A DNA stretch of 64,000 bases from Euphorbia lathyris. Taxonomy: Eukaryota; Streptophyta; Magnoliopsida; Malpighiales; Euphorbiaceae. Shown piece by piece: positions 47,031 to 59,400 of this stretch. The DNA lies in the NCBI RefSeq assembly GCF_963576675.1, contig NC_088915.1, positions 39,275,501 to 39,339,500 of the forward strand. The letters are read 5' to 3'. Made by a program: the position numbers and the translations under genes. The notes under the pieces are model-generated. The model had not been told where the DNA came from and did no database searches. It saw nothing but the letters and a program-made list of their open reading frames with translations. Within the stretch, counting starts at the first letter, position 1. Every line of letters begins with the position of its first letter.

Positions 47031-50000
47031 AAGCCCATGTACACCAACTATTAGCTAGAGTGTAATATAGACTCATCACTAGGGCCGAAAAAAGTCTGTG
47101 CTCACAACTGTATTTTGTAACTCCGCATGTAAGTGTCACTTGGTGTCATTTACATCTGGTCCCAAGCCCGGATAAAGGAGGAGGGTTACGGTAGGTTTAT
47201 GGGGCCCAACATAAAACTTAGCCACATCTTATGGACATGAACCAAAATACGGATATCATGGGGGCATTCCCTACTCAGTGATGCGTTGCACTTCATAAGC
47301 CCGGGTGTAGTGAAAATGTGCAAGGGTTGCTAGGTCGTCGCCCCAAAGCGACGCGCGACCCCAGCACCCGAGGGTGGCGGTAAATGTGCAAGGGCCCCGT
47401 ATGATGGACGGGTGCGGATAAAGAAGATAGTCCATGATAACGGTAATATAAGAGGTAGTAGGTTACACTTTGGGACATGGAAAGGCTCTTTGACATGAAG
47501 ATTAGTTTAAATTGTAAATGTTATAAAGAGGAGGAGAATAAATATAATATGCTTATAAGAAACCAAATGGGTTGGAGCTAATGCCAAAGAGATAGCTCCT
47601 TGGGGTTATTAGCTTTGGTACTCATGAAAGATAAGGGTAGAAATGGAGTAGGTGTTCTCAATGATCGAGAGTATATTGATAATATAATAGCGGTGTCTAA
47701 AAAGAGCGATTGAATTGTGAGTATTAAGCTTTGTGACAGGGGATGAGGTTGTGAATATAATAAGTGCATATGCACCATAAATAGGATCAGATGCCTCTAT
47801 AAGACAAGCTTTTTGGGAGGGCTTGGAGGAAGTGGTGCAACATGTTCCTATGGATGAGAAGATGATACTGGGTGGTGACCTCAATGGACATATGGATTCT
47901 AGGCGAGATGGGTTTGAGAGTGTCTATGGAGGTTTTGGATTTCGAGATAAGAATAAAGTAGGAAATGATATTCTGGAGTTCGCATTAGCCTATGACTTGA
48001 ATATCATAAACACTTGGTTTATGAAAAGAACCTCCCACTTAGTGACTTATTGGAGTGGCGATAATGTGAGCCAAATTGACTTCTTCCTAATAAGGAGTTC
48101 TTGGAGAAAGAGTTATATTGATTGTAAGGTGATCCCTGGTGAGAGTATGACAACTCAACATAGAGTAGTGGTGCTTGATTTTCAAAGTAGGAGATGTATA
48201 AGAAAACGAATACCATAAGTGGAGACTAATATTAAGTGGTGGAAACTGCAATGAGAGATTAAAAAAAAATTATAGATAAGATGGCCACAAAAGATATTTG
48301 GTCTTGTAACATGGATTTTGATATAGACTCAGTGTGGACTAAATTGGAGCAAGTATAAAAGAAGTTCTAGAGGAATCTAAAGGTAGCATGCTATCGAGTA
48401 AGGACACACCCCGGTGGACCGAAGAAGTGTGTCAAGAAATAAAGAGTAAGCGAGAATACTATAAAATATTGGGAAAATGTAGGAGTGATGAGAACTACGA
48501 AACATATAAAGAGACTAAAAGGGAAGAAAAGAAGGTCATACGAGATGCCATAACAAAGGTGAATCAGGATCTATAAGCAAGATTAAATACGAAGGAATGG
48601 GAAAGAGATATATATAAAATTGCCCGTGTGAGAGATAGGAAGACGCGAGACCTCGGAAAAGTTAAATGTGTGAAGGATGTGGACCAAAGAGTCCTGGTTG
48701 GAGATAAGGATATCAAGGAAAATGGAGGTCCTATTTTGATAACTTATTTAATGGAGATCGAAAGACAAGATGTCGGAGATATAAGTATCCTTCGCGATAT
48801 GGTAAATCATGACTATATGCAGAGAATTCAAAAGGGTGAAGTCAAAATGGCATTAAAAAAGATAGGATTGAAGAAAGTAGTAGGACCAGATGGCATCCCT
48901 ATTAAGATTTGGAGATGTTTGGGAGAGAGAGAGGAATCGAATGGTTGACGACTTTCTTCAACAAGATTTGGAGAAGCAACAAGATGTCATCGGAATGGAG
49001 GAAAAGTACCCAAATCCCTTTGTATAAGAACAAAGGTGATGTCCAAGATTGTGCCAACTATCGAGGAATCAAACTAATAAGTCACACTATGAAACTTTGG
49101 GGGTGAGTGGTCGAACAAACCCTAAGGAGAAGTGTGAAGATCTTGGAAAATCAATTTGGCTTTATATCGGGAAGATCAACTATGCATCTAATGAGACAAT
49201 TGATGGAGCACTACATAATAAGAAGAAAGATTTGTATGTGATTTTCATTGACTTGGAGAAGGCATGTGAGAATGTACCAAATGAAGTACTTTAGTGGGCT
49301 TTAATAAGGAAAGACATTTCGCAGATATATATTGACATCATCAAAGACATGTATAAGGGAGCGTGCACGAGCGTGCGTACCAGTGTTGGGAAGACTGAAC
49401 GGTTTCCTATTACGATTGGAGTGCATCAAGGTTTCGCACTTAGCCAATTCCTTTTTTCCTTTATTATGGACGCATTAGCAAGTTCACTTCAAGATGGTAT
49501 ACCATGGTGCATGTTGTTTACATGTGATATTGTGTTGGTTGACGAGACGAAAGAAGGCGTAGAGAGTAAGTTAGAATTATGGAGACAACCTTTGGAATCT
49601 AGAGGCTTTAAGTTGAACAGAAGTAAGATGGAATATTTGGAGTGTAAATTCAGCAACGACAGAAGTAGGGAGGCAGGGACAATCACCCTGGATGGGAGGA
49701 TTTTCCATGGCTCGGATTCCTTCTGTTATTTAGGATCTATTATCCAAACGAGTGCAGAATTGGATGGAGATGTTGCTCATAGGATTAACTCTGGTTGGTT
49801 GAAGTGGAAGAGTGCTACGGGTTTCCTTTGCGATCCTGACATGCCTAATAGATTTAAGGGAAAATTCTACCGCACGACAATTAGACCTACATTGTTATAT
49901 GGTATGAAATGTTGGACAGTGAAACACTGTCACATTCATAAGATGTCGGTGGCGTAGATGCGTATATTGCAATGGATGTTTTACCATATAAGAAATGATC

Positions 50001-50345
50001 GGGTGAGGAATGAAATAATTAGGACGAAAGTAGGGGTTACATCTATTCAGAATAAAATGAGGGGAAATCTTGGCCATGTAAGACGAAGAGCGCTTGATGC
50101 GCTGGTTAGAGTGACAAAGGGATGCAATGGTAAGGTGTATGGGAAGACCTAAGCAAACTTGGAAGAGGGTGATTAAGAGTGATATGAGTTTATTGGGGAT
50201 TGAGGAAAATATGGTAGTGGATAGGATGAATTGGAGGGAGAGAACTTATAACGCTGACACGACTTGATTTCACGGTTTTGTATGACGATTCATGTCAGCC
50301 GATCCCGAATTATTTCGGGACTAAGGCTTTATTGTGTTGTTGTAC
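47030..50345 (+). mobile_element. RTE-type LINE, full-length size, degenerate
   Basis: The 5' part has the leader typical of plant RTE elements (GGTCCCAAGCCCGGATAAAG near 47158 and CTAGGTCGTCGCCCCAAAGC near 47331). Endonuclease: KEIAPWGY, then (47823-48218) EKMILGGDLNGHMDSRRDGF, ALAYDLNIINTWFMKR, QIDFFL and VIPGESMTTQHRVVVLDF. RT pieces: VVGPDGIPIKIWR (about 48880), IPLYKNKGDVQDCANYRGIK (about 49020), GVHQGFALSQFLF and MDALASSLQ (about 49420-49490). It ends CGAATTATTTCGGGACTAAG and a TTGTTG-type tail near 50340. The RT active box expected as FADD reads FTCD, and stops and shifts abound, so it is dead. Confidence 0.88.
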
Positions 50346-50373
50346 TGTATTTTGTACGAGTTGGACAAAAAAA

Positions 50374-50991
50374 ATTCAAATATTTCACCGAATTTAAAAA
50401 TATTAATCTCCGATTCTATTATTAAATCACAAAAATATGAAATCTTTTTTTAGAATCAACTTAGGTTCAGTTGATGCAGAATAAGGAACAAAATATATGT
50501 TTTATATTAATGTCTAAAATTGACCAAACTTATCAACATTAGAGGTAGAATTGCTTTTGACTGCCAACATTAGAAGGTAAAATTGCACTATTTTAGACAT
50601 TAATGATACAATTGCTCATGCTCCTAAACTTTAGGAGTATTTTTGTACCTTATCTTGTTATCATCAACATTCAACTTTATTATGGATTTAGTATGTTAAT
50701 TTTGTCTAATGTAATGTGTTAATTTTACTTTAATTACTAATTGATGTAATAACATATTAAATTGCAATGTTTATAGATAAAAATAAAGAGGGAAATTATA
50801 AAACTAGATCAATTGGAGGTCCATTTACATATTTAGACCAATTACCCAACAAATTACATATCTAAACTATTTTTTTGTTCCTTATTCTGCATCAATTGCA
50901 CGTAAGTTGATTCTAAAAAAGATTTCATATTTTTGTGATTTAATAATAGAATCGAAGATTAATATTTTTAAATTCGGTGAATTATTTGAAT
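50374..50991. repeat. inverted-repeat element, 117 bp arms
   Basis: The left arm (50374-about 50490) and right arm (about 50875-50991) are reverse complements with only a handful of mismatches, starting ATTCAAATA(A/T)TTCACCGAAT. The spacer is about 385 bases and AT-rich. The right arm lies inside the 50790-52761 element, so the two overlap. It is MITE-like; no clear target duplication was seen. Confidence 0.75.
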
Positions 50992-51216
50992 GCACTGCTA
51001 TATTCGGTGAATTATATAAGAACTTAGAAGTTTCTTACGCTTTCTTCTTTCTCTCTTCGTTTCTTTCTTCGTTTGCGAACTCGAATGCACTGCTAAAAAT
51101 CATATTTGTGTATCTACTATTTTTCTGCTATTTATTTCGATTGGCTTTAAGGTTTTGCGATTTCTTTAGTATGTTGTACGTTTTTCCCAGGATAATACTT
51201 CTCGCATATGATTTTA

Positions 51217-51346
51217 CTTCGCATTTTTCGTAAACTATTATAAAGCATGAGCAAAACTGCGAAGGGAAATACTACTTCAATAGGGGCAAACTCATTCTGT
51301 GAAGTAGTATTTCCCTTCGCAGTTTGCGAAAAATGCGAAGTAATAT
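51217..51346. repeat. long hairpin with TGCGAAGGGAAATACTACTT arms
   Basis: About 25 bases at 51256-51280 (AACTGCGAAGGGAAATACTA + CTTCA) pair perfectly with TGAAGTAGTATTTCCCTTCG + CAGTT at 51300-51324. An outer pair (ACTTCGCATTTTTCGTAAAC with GTTTGCGAAAAATGCGAAGT) extends the stem with a bulge. Confidence 0.85.
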
Positions 51347-51364
51347 CTTTTTTTATTTGCCTAA

Positions 51365-51660
51365 AATATACACAAGTAAACATGTATAACCAAACGACAT
51401 CAAAACAAAATATTATCAAAATTTACAACAAGATTGCAATAATAATGCAACAAGAGTCGCATCACTGTCATTTGGAATACAACTAAACCATAAACCCCTG
51501 TATAACCAAACGACATCAAAACAAAACATTATCAAAATTTACAATAAGATTGCAATAATAATTCAATACAAAACATTATCAAAATTTACAACAAGATTGC
51601 AACAATAATTCAATACAAAACATTATCAAAATTTACAATAAGATTGCAACAATAATTCAA
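51365..51660. repeat. tandem repeats, about 47-50 bp unit, plus a duplicated longer segment
   Basis: The unit AAAACATTATCAAAATTTAC continuing AA(C/T)AAGATTGCAA(C/T)AATAATTCAAT occurs at least three times in tandem at 51520-51660. A TGTATAACCAAACGACATCA phrase with the same unit occurs at 51380 and 51500. Short telomere-like CCCTAAACCCTAAAC words follow at 51664 and 51805. Confidence 0.75.
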
Positions 51661-52014
51661 ACCCTAAACCCTAAACTAAGTACTTCCCTGGTGATCAGTT
51701 CTTGGATCAGTAAGTAGACGAGGCTCATTGAAGAAAGTTTGAAGCTGATTAGTGAATGTACTAGGGGTATTCCTTCCTGAAATGGCATGAGTATTAGTGT
51801 ACTACCCTAAACCCTAAACCTTAAACCTAAAAAATCAACATTTTCTCTAGTTAATTTGGTCTTCACTTTCTTCATCACATCCCAATCACCCCTCACTGTG
51901 ATTGATGTTTTTGTATTCAAGCTAAACGGATACTTCAAAATGATACCTTTATATTCAACCTTCACAAAATTTTAGTCATTTTAGAGAAATAATAAAAGAA
52001 ACGCTACGTGGTAA

Positions 52015-52312
52015 GCAAAACTGCGAAGCAAACTCATTCTGTGAAATCATTTTCTGGAGAAAATACTAGTTCAGTGGATGAGTTTGCTTTGCAGTTTTTG
52101 CAAACCGCGAAGCAAACTCATTTTGTGCAGTCATTTTCTGGAGAAAATACTACTTCAGTGGATGAGTTTGCTTCGCAGTTTTTGTAAACCACAAAGCAAA
52201 CTCATTTTGTGAAGTCATTTTCTAGAGAAAATACTACTTCAGTACACGAGTTTGCTTCACTATTTTTGCAAACTACGAAGCAAAGTCATTATGCAAAGTC
52301 ATTTTCTGGAAA
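52015..52312. repeat. 84 bp hairpin minisatellite, about 3.5 units
   Basis: Units start at about 52015, 52100, 52184 and 52269 (partial). Each holds GCGAAGCAAACTCATT at its start and (A/G)ATGAGTTTGCTTCGC near its end, so each unit folds on itself. The centre reads CATTTTCTGGAGAAAATACTA. The CTGCGAAG and TACTACTTCA words are shared with the hairpin at 51217-51346. Confidence 0.85.
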
Positions 52313-52439
52313 GAGATGAAGAAGAAACATGAAGATGAACGCATAAATACAGTAGATACTTACCTTATTTCCCCCTTTTACCATTGAAATCATAATAAAC
52401 ATATAATAAACGCAGAAAAAAAAATTGTTTCTGCAAAGA

Positions 52440-52640
52440 AAATGGTGTCTTCGAGTTCGCACAAGAAAAAAGAAACCAAGAAAGGAAGAAGAAACAGGAA
52501 GATGAAGAACGATGCCTTTGATTCGTATAAGAAGAAAGAAACCAAGAGAGGAAGAAGAAAAAGGAAGATGAAAGGATGCTTCCAGTTGGCACAATAAGAA
52601 AGAAATGAAGAGATGAAGATGAAATGATAGAAAGGAAGAG
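52440..52640. repeat. purine-rich tandem repeats, about 66 bp unit
   Basis: AAGAAACCAAGA(A/G)AGGAAGAAG followed by AGGAAGATGAA recurs at about 52471, 52537 and, degenerate, 52603. The opposite strand reads as Phe/Leu/Ser-rich frames, which I regard as a composition effect. Confidence 0.6.
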
Positions 52641-52761
52641 AGGAAGATGAAACGATTGACATATTTAGAGAAAGTCTTTATTTGTCTAGATATTAATGTG
52701 TTGAATAATTGATCTAAATATATAAATGACCTTTAATTTGGCCTAGTTTTATAATTTTCCC

Positions 52762-53493
52762 AAATAAACAACACTTTTCATGTTTTTTATTCTTGGAGAG
52801 ATGCAAATGCATGTACTAGTTTTTTTTTTTTTTTTTTTTCTTTCTTTTTTATGGCAGGCGGAACAATTGGAATCACTTTAACTGCCATAAGGAAAGCACA
52901 TGATTTTTTACCAATAATTTATGTAACAGGAACATATGTAGTAGAACAATGCCAGGAGGAATCTTATTTGTTCAAGTTGAGTTAATCCATCACTACTTCA
53001 AGTTGAGTTAATCTTATTTATGCCTAGAGACGTAGACACGAGGACTCGGGGAATGAGAGACAAATTTGGACTTGGTCCTATTTGTATTTTTTAGTCGAAT
53101 CTGTAAAAACATTTATTTTTGTTTTAGAGGGGCAAGAAGACCCAGCAAACAATTTGTTATGTTGTCTACAAATTCTACTTCACTTCGAATATTCTAGAGG
53201 GTTTTATAAATAAGAGCACAGCCTACGTTTATGTAAAAGGGGGTTTTCTTATATGGTATTAAAATTAAAAAATATATATATATTATATATTTCACAAGTT
53301 GTAGTACATGAATACAAGCTCAAACCCCTCCCCTCCCCTCCCCTCCCCTGTAAGTTATTTATCTTAGTTCTAAGCAACCAAGAATTTTCTGTTGAATTCT
53401 ATACCCTACCTAAAACATTATAAACAACAATCCTTTTGCAAATTCAACAAGCCTCCGTACCTGTTCTGCTCCCAATATTCCATTCTTCCACTT
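52762..53493. other. intergenic DNA 3' of the TEX2-like gene
   Basis: Has a T-run (52820-52840), a duplicated CAAGTTGAGTTAATC (52973 and 53000) and a (CCCCT)5 microsatellite at 53325-53350. It should include the 3' untranslated region of the minus-strand gene; no clear poly(A) signal was chosen. Confidence 0.5.
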
Positions 53494-56400
53494 TCAAGGT
53501 CCTCGCATCTTCTCAACAATGTTCCTACTCTTTTCTTCTATGTGACGCCTCTTCTCTTCCAGTTTTTCCCCCATCTTCTTCCCCAAATCTAGCATCCTTG
53601 CTTTTCTTCCCGTCCTCTTTGGTCTCAATTCATCTTCTTCAGAACCATTATTCTGTTTTTCTGCTTGTATCAGAGAGCTCGATGCTAACTCTCTGCTTTG
53701 TTCACATGTTTCTTTTGATTCGCTGCTTCCCAATAAAGGACTTGTCAATTCTTGCAAAGATTTGCTACCTTGTATTAATGCCTTTGGGGAGCTCAATGGA
53801 CTCTGCAACGCATCAGAAGATTCACGAATTGCTTGTTGAGTGCATTCGGACTTCTCTGTTTTTGAATGCTTCATTTCCGGGGCATTACTAGTAGTTCCTA
53901 CAAGCGACTCCTCCTTGGCTTTTACTTCATCAGTTTGGGAGGCATGAGCGACTTCACATGCAGTTGCACCGTCACTAGTTGTTTCTCGGTTAAGCCATAT
54001 ATAAGGAGCAACTGTCCGAGGGACCCAGTCATTCTTTTCTGCCAACATCCAGGGCATCGATAGGCTTTCACAGTTAGGGAGCACAATTGTTTCTCTGATC
54101 GCTGCCTGATTAAGTGCAGTAGCATTAGGTATATGTAATGGCTACAGATACAACATTCTTTTGATAGATTTGAGTAATTGAGAAAAAACGGACATAAAAA
54201 GTAAAGGAAAAACCACGTGTATACATACCTTAAATCGGTTTATCAAGAACAAAGCAATACGGCCACTACTAATCTTGTGATCTCCAACAGATGATTCCAA
54301 GTCAAATTCTATGTCAGGCATAGATACGAAACCATACCATAACTGATCCGAAGGAGGAGGCTTTATATGCAATCTCAAGGTTCCACGAAGGGATGCAACC
54401 CTTATTGACAAAGAGAGGGGAACCTTCAGGGTACTTCACTTGTTAGTGAGAAGAATAAGAAAAATGAAGATTTTACACTTTCATGCAACTCGTGATAAGG
54501 ACCATCAAGGTAACTCTAAAGAAAACAATCCAATCAAATAGCTAGAATTTTCAATATTCAAACACTTTTTGCGTCCTCTTTAAGGTGCTATGTACAACCT
54601 ATGTTACTATTCACTGTTTACAGATTGCTTTCTTCTCCAAATTATCAATGTACTTGCAATAATTTAAATGATAATCAAAATACAAGATAATATAAGGATT
54701 TAGAACTCAGGCGTGAAAGCCCACTGACAGCACTAGCAGGCAAGCATAGAAATGAAACCCTCTTAACTTCCATTTGCCAATTTCTTGCCACTGTTTCTAG
54801 GCTACACTAGAGAAACACCTCCCTTGGATGTTATCAAGCACTAAACTAGGAACGCCCATATTTTTTTCTCTTATTATTATTATTGTCATTCAAATTCAAT
54901 AACCTGAAAATCACTCTTGATTGAATTCCTATGAAGTTATGAACTTAAGATGAACGAGAAAGAAACGTTCACATGTGATCAAAAACATTGAGCAAAGAAA
55001 TTTTCATCAGACTTGAGTCAAATTCATACACATACGTTCTGAGTAAGTGCAAGCATGCATGAACAAATGCAAGCATAAAAAAATGCATTATGTGTATCAT
55101 ACAAACCTGTGCAACTTGTTTTGTAATGGAATTAACAATAGACTTCCACTTAGATACATTAGTTGATGTTGACGAAGAGCTTGTAGTGTTTTTCAACCCA
55201 TCTGCAACAAAAGACCAGCAGCAATGGGTATCAATCTTCGTCATTTCTGTTAAATAACTGCTCTTGCACAGACCAGCAATAAAGAAGTTGACTAATTGCA
55301 TGGCTTCTTTACATTTATTGCAGCAAAAAGTGGAGATAAGGAATAAGCAAAAACATTGAGAAGCTTTTGCCTCATTGGTTATATCCAAAATTGTGCAGAA
55401 AAGATCATAAAACAATCTTATGCTGCAAACATACATATTCATGCATGCATGGCTATCTTTACACTTTGACCTCTTAAGATTTACTAATTTCTTCAGTTGG
55501 ATTTTCATATTTCAGTTATATTCTACTAAGTTCTCAAGCTTATAATACTTATACTTCCTTCAATAAGTACTTTTATCAAGGCAGGTAAATACTTGATTAA
55601 TATGCATTGTTAGGTGGGATAGTTTTTTTTTTTTTACCTAAAAAAAACTATCCCACCTAACAAGTAGATGAAAATTTTATAAGTTCTCTGAAGTGGTTTT
55701 TTTTTTCTGTGCTTCTACCAAGGCATATATTTCACTTATATATTATTATACCCTAGTACTACATTGTTTTAATAAATATATATTTAATGAATAACGTAAA
55801 AGACTCGTGTATACTCCAACCCGTAAAAAGACTCGTGTATACTCCAACCTGTAAAAAGCCTACAAAGGATATATAGATTAACTCAATCTAACTTTCATCA
55901 GCACCAAAATCACAAACATTTTAGCAAAATAAAATCACTATCTTCTAACTTTATTTTCTCCACTTTGCTATTCCGAGACATTTTGTAAACTTCAATTTCA
56001 GTAAAAGAAAACGTCTATGGTCTTTAAGGGAGAAAATATTCAATCAAATAGTTAACAGTATTTTAAAATCATCAAGAGTTATGTTTTCATTACTTATGTC
56101 AAAATCTTTGAAAGTGACCAACAAATATTACAAGGATTTACAAAAAGCAATTAAAATATTAAGGTGTGATAAAAGAATTACAAGAAGTTTAAGAAACATT
56201 TTATATATTATATTTTACACTATCCGAAATATTACTCATTTTTTTAGCTGAACAAAAAAGATCTTTAATGAAATATAGTTTATGTATGATGATTCAATAC
56301 AAGAAACTATAAAAATTCAAGGGCTAAATAATGTGTTTTGCTAACTATTATAACCAAACTTCTGCAATCTCTAGCAACAATTCTTGTCAAAAATTTGAAC

Positions 56401-59400
56401 AATTCATTATCTCACAACCCCAATGCATGGTATTAGAAACTTTGAAAGCAACTACACATGCAACAGAATCATTACAGGGATGCATTAAAAGATTATTATT
56501 CGGAATCTGTTCCATGCCTCGGTATAAATAGATATACCATACACATAACGAGAGCATATAAAAGCTAAAATATGTGTACCAGATTTTACATTTCCTTCAT
56601 TCCTCTGATCTTGCAAATCAACAGTTCCTTCAGAAAGATTCAGCTGCTTTCCCAAATTTTCAAAATCTTCTAGAAGATCTGGAGAGACTTCCCCGATAGA
56701 GCTCAACCCTGAGTTTGTATCCACCATATCTTTTTGAAGTTTTTGAACTTCCAGTCTCGTTTCAATATCTAATACCAACCCACCACGATATTCAACATCA
56801 AGTTCCCATGCCCATACGTCGTTCATGTCAGTGGGAAGAACTCTAATACCATGGATGTGAGGTGGTAGACTCCCAAGGCCTATGTCTGTACACATGATTT
56901 CACCAATGTAATTGGGTTTCCTCATACTAGCCAATGTTCTCTGTCATGACCGTTTAGGGGATAAAAGGAGCAAAGTAAAAAAAAAACATGTCTCAATATC
57001 TAAATATAATATGTACAATGAAAAAATAAGGCCTAATACATCTATTGCCTCCTGTACTTGGCCCAAAACTTCAAATGCCCCCTGAACTTTCAAAAGTTCC
57101 AAATGACCCCTATTCTTGTCCAATTGCATTCAATAACCCCTATTTCTCAATAGAATTTGTTGGATGCAGAAATTGGGAGACACTCTGCCACGTGTCAAAG
57201 TGCTCGACGCGTGTCAAAAAAAAAACCAACAACAACAACAAAGCCTTAGTCCCGAAATGATTCGGGGTCGGCTAACATGAACCATCATATAAAACCGTGA
57301 AATCAAGTCGTGTCAGCGACACAAATTCTCTCCCTCCAGTCAAAAAAACCAAATAGACAAAAAAAGGGACTTTTGAAAGCTCAGGAGCAGCTGAAGTTTT
57401 GGGGTTATTGAATGCAACTGGACAAGGATAGGGGGTTATTGAATGTTATTCGACAAGAATAGGGAGTTATTGAATGCAATTGGACAATAATAGAAGGTTA
57501 ATGATATGTAATTGGACAAGAATAGGGGTCATTTGGAACTTTTGAAAGCTCATGGGGCAGTTAAAGTTTTGGGCCAAGTACATGATGTATTAAGCCAAAA
57601 AATAATGTACATATACATGCACTCATAACGCATCCACTTCATGATATCATACAAACAATACATGGTCCTTGGTGGTTAAAATATACTTCTTCACTAATTG
57701 AGCAGAATTTCCTTCTATTACTCACAAGTCACAACTCCCAAGTGCTGTCAGATAATTAATGCAATTCCAGTTTGAAAAAATGGTTTAAAAGCAAGTGAAT
57801 AACTACGTAAAATTCTACTGGCAGATATACTTGAAAGAGTATTACAGGGTGAATTATTTTATGGAAATTCAAATTCTTGCTCGATGAAAATAAAAAATAC
57901 AATCCAAACAATCTCTATTTACCATAAAACATAGCTGGTGTTCCAACTTATGATAAATACCTGAATCCTTGCTTGCACTGAATTCCTCGTATTGGGATTG
58001 CTTTTTGCGTCAAAAAACATCCGAGAAATTAGCAAATTCCAGCAGAGTGTTCCTTCATCAAAATGGAACTTGTCATCAGAGTCCACATCAGATAAAAGTC
58101 CTAGACTTGATGTGCGAGAAAAGGTTGATGTCGAAAATACTGCCAAATTATCATCCTCAGAACTTAGAGGTGCCTTTGCTGTTGAAGCAGACTTTCCTGA
58201 GCTACTGGTCATATCTTGGACTGGGTGATTTTTGTCATAAATCTTCCTTTCTTCACGGGGTAATGAGAAAGGTCCTCTATTCTCTAAGCTGTTCTTTGAA
58301 GCCTTTTTGGCAAGCTTTTTCAAAAACAGCCGAACCTTTGACGCAGAACCATCAGACTTAGTTAGCTTATCAGTTGGTTCAGCATGGAACCCCACAGAGG
58401 GTTTCATAAATGAAGGGTACCCAGCATTTAAGGATGTCACATAACAATGAAAATCCACATTTAGCTTAGTGAACCAGTTAATTCTTTCTTTATCATGATA
58501 CGAAGCAAGACGGAGGGCTTTACACCATGACTCTTTCTCCCAAGATGTCTCAAGATAAATGTAAACTGTTCTACTTGCATTATATATAACTGAAGACTTG
58601 CTTTCAACTCTTATTGGAAACCTTTTGGCCCTGTAATGTCATAAGAAATTGTGCAATGATAAATAAAACAAGAAACACACAGAATAAAATTATTGTAACA
58701 ACAAACTCCAATAACAATTTCTTATATTATATATTAGAAATACAATTCTTTAGGTGGTTACTAGCAGGATTTTCAGTTTCTTCCCACTAAAAGAAAAGAA
58801 GACAGAAACCGGAGGAAATTGAAGAGCTCCTCACTGCCCAAAGAATTAGATGGAGCTCCTCATTGCATAACAAAGTGGCCCAAGGTAAAATTCAACTAGT
58901 ATTCTAGCATCAAATGACATATTAACTTCAAATTATAGAAAAGGATGCAACAAGACTTCCCCAGAACCAAACATAATTGAGAGGGAAAAAAAATTATGGA
59001 AATGAAATAATGTAAATAGCATACAAGAGACAAATGTGGGGAAGACCAGAAGTAATTACCATTTTCTTGAGGGAAGGTCTGAAGCAGAAACAGCATCTAT
59101 TGTGCAACCCCTTAATGGAATAGTGACACTGGAACCATCAGAATCAGTTAAAATAAGCAAGCGATCTTTTATATTAGCAAATTTCTTGACAGGATTAACC
59201 TCAAACACATCCTTTTTCTTCTTTTGATCTTTTGACGCTTTATCCACCACCCAATTTTTGGAAACTTTTTCTGATTCTAGAACCCAGACAAACCCCTGAG
59301 TCACAAACCAAAAAACCAATCAAGGAACAAATATATATATATATATGTAGACACATAGATTACAAAAATTCAAATGAATGTACATTCACATACAAGTTAA

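Larger units (their letters stand above)
50790..52761. mobile_element. MULE-like inverted-repeat element, 1.97 kb
   Basis: The ends are GGGAAATTATAAAACTAG (50790) and, reversed, GGGAAAATTATAAAACTAGG (52761). Terminal inverted repeats of about 85 bases agree at roughly four of five positions. Flanking 9-mers are AAATAAAGA (50781-50789) and AAATAAACA (52762-52770), 8 of 9 equal. Nine-base duplications and long inverted ends suggest Mutator-type mobilisation. The interior has no transposase; it holds hairpins, minisatellites and purine-rich repeats listed separately. Confidence 0.6.

Noticed and set aside
52289..52662. Phe/Ser/Leu-rich frames that look like membrane proteins
   Set aside because: They are the complement of purine-rich tandem repeats; several overlapping frames are open at once, as expected from composition.
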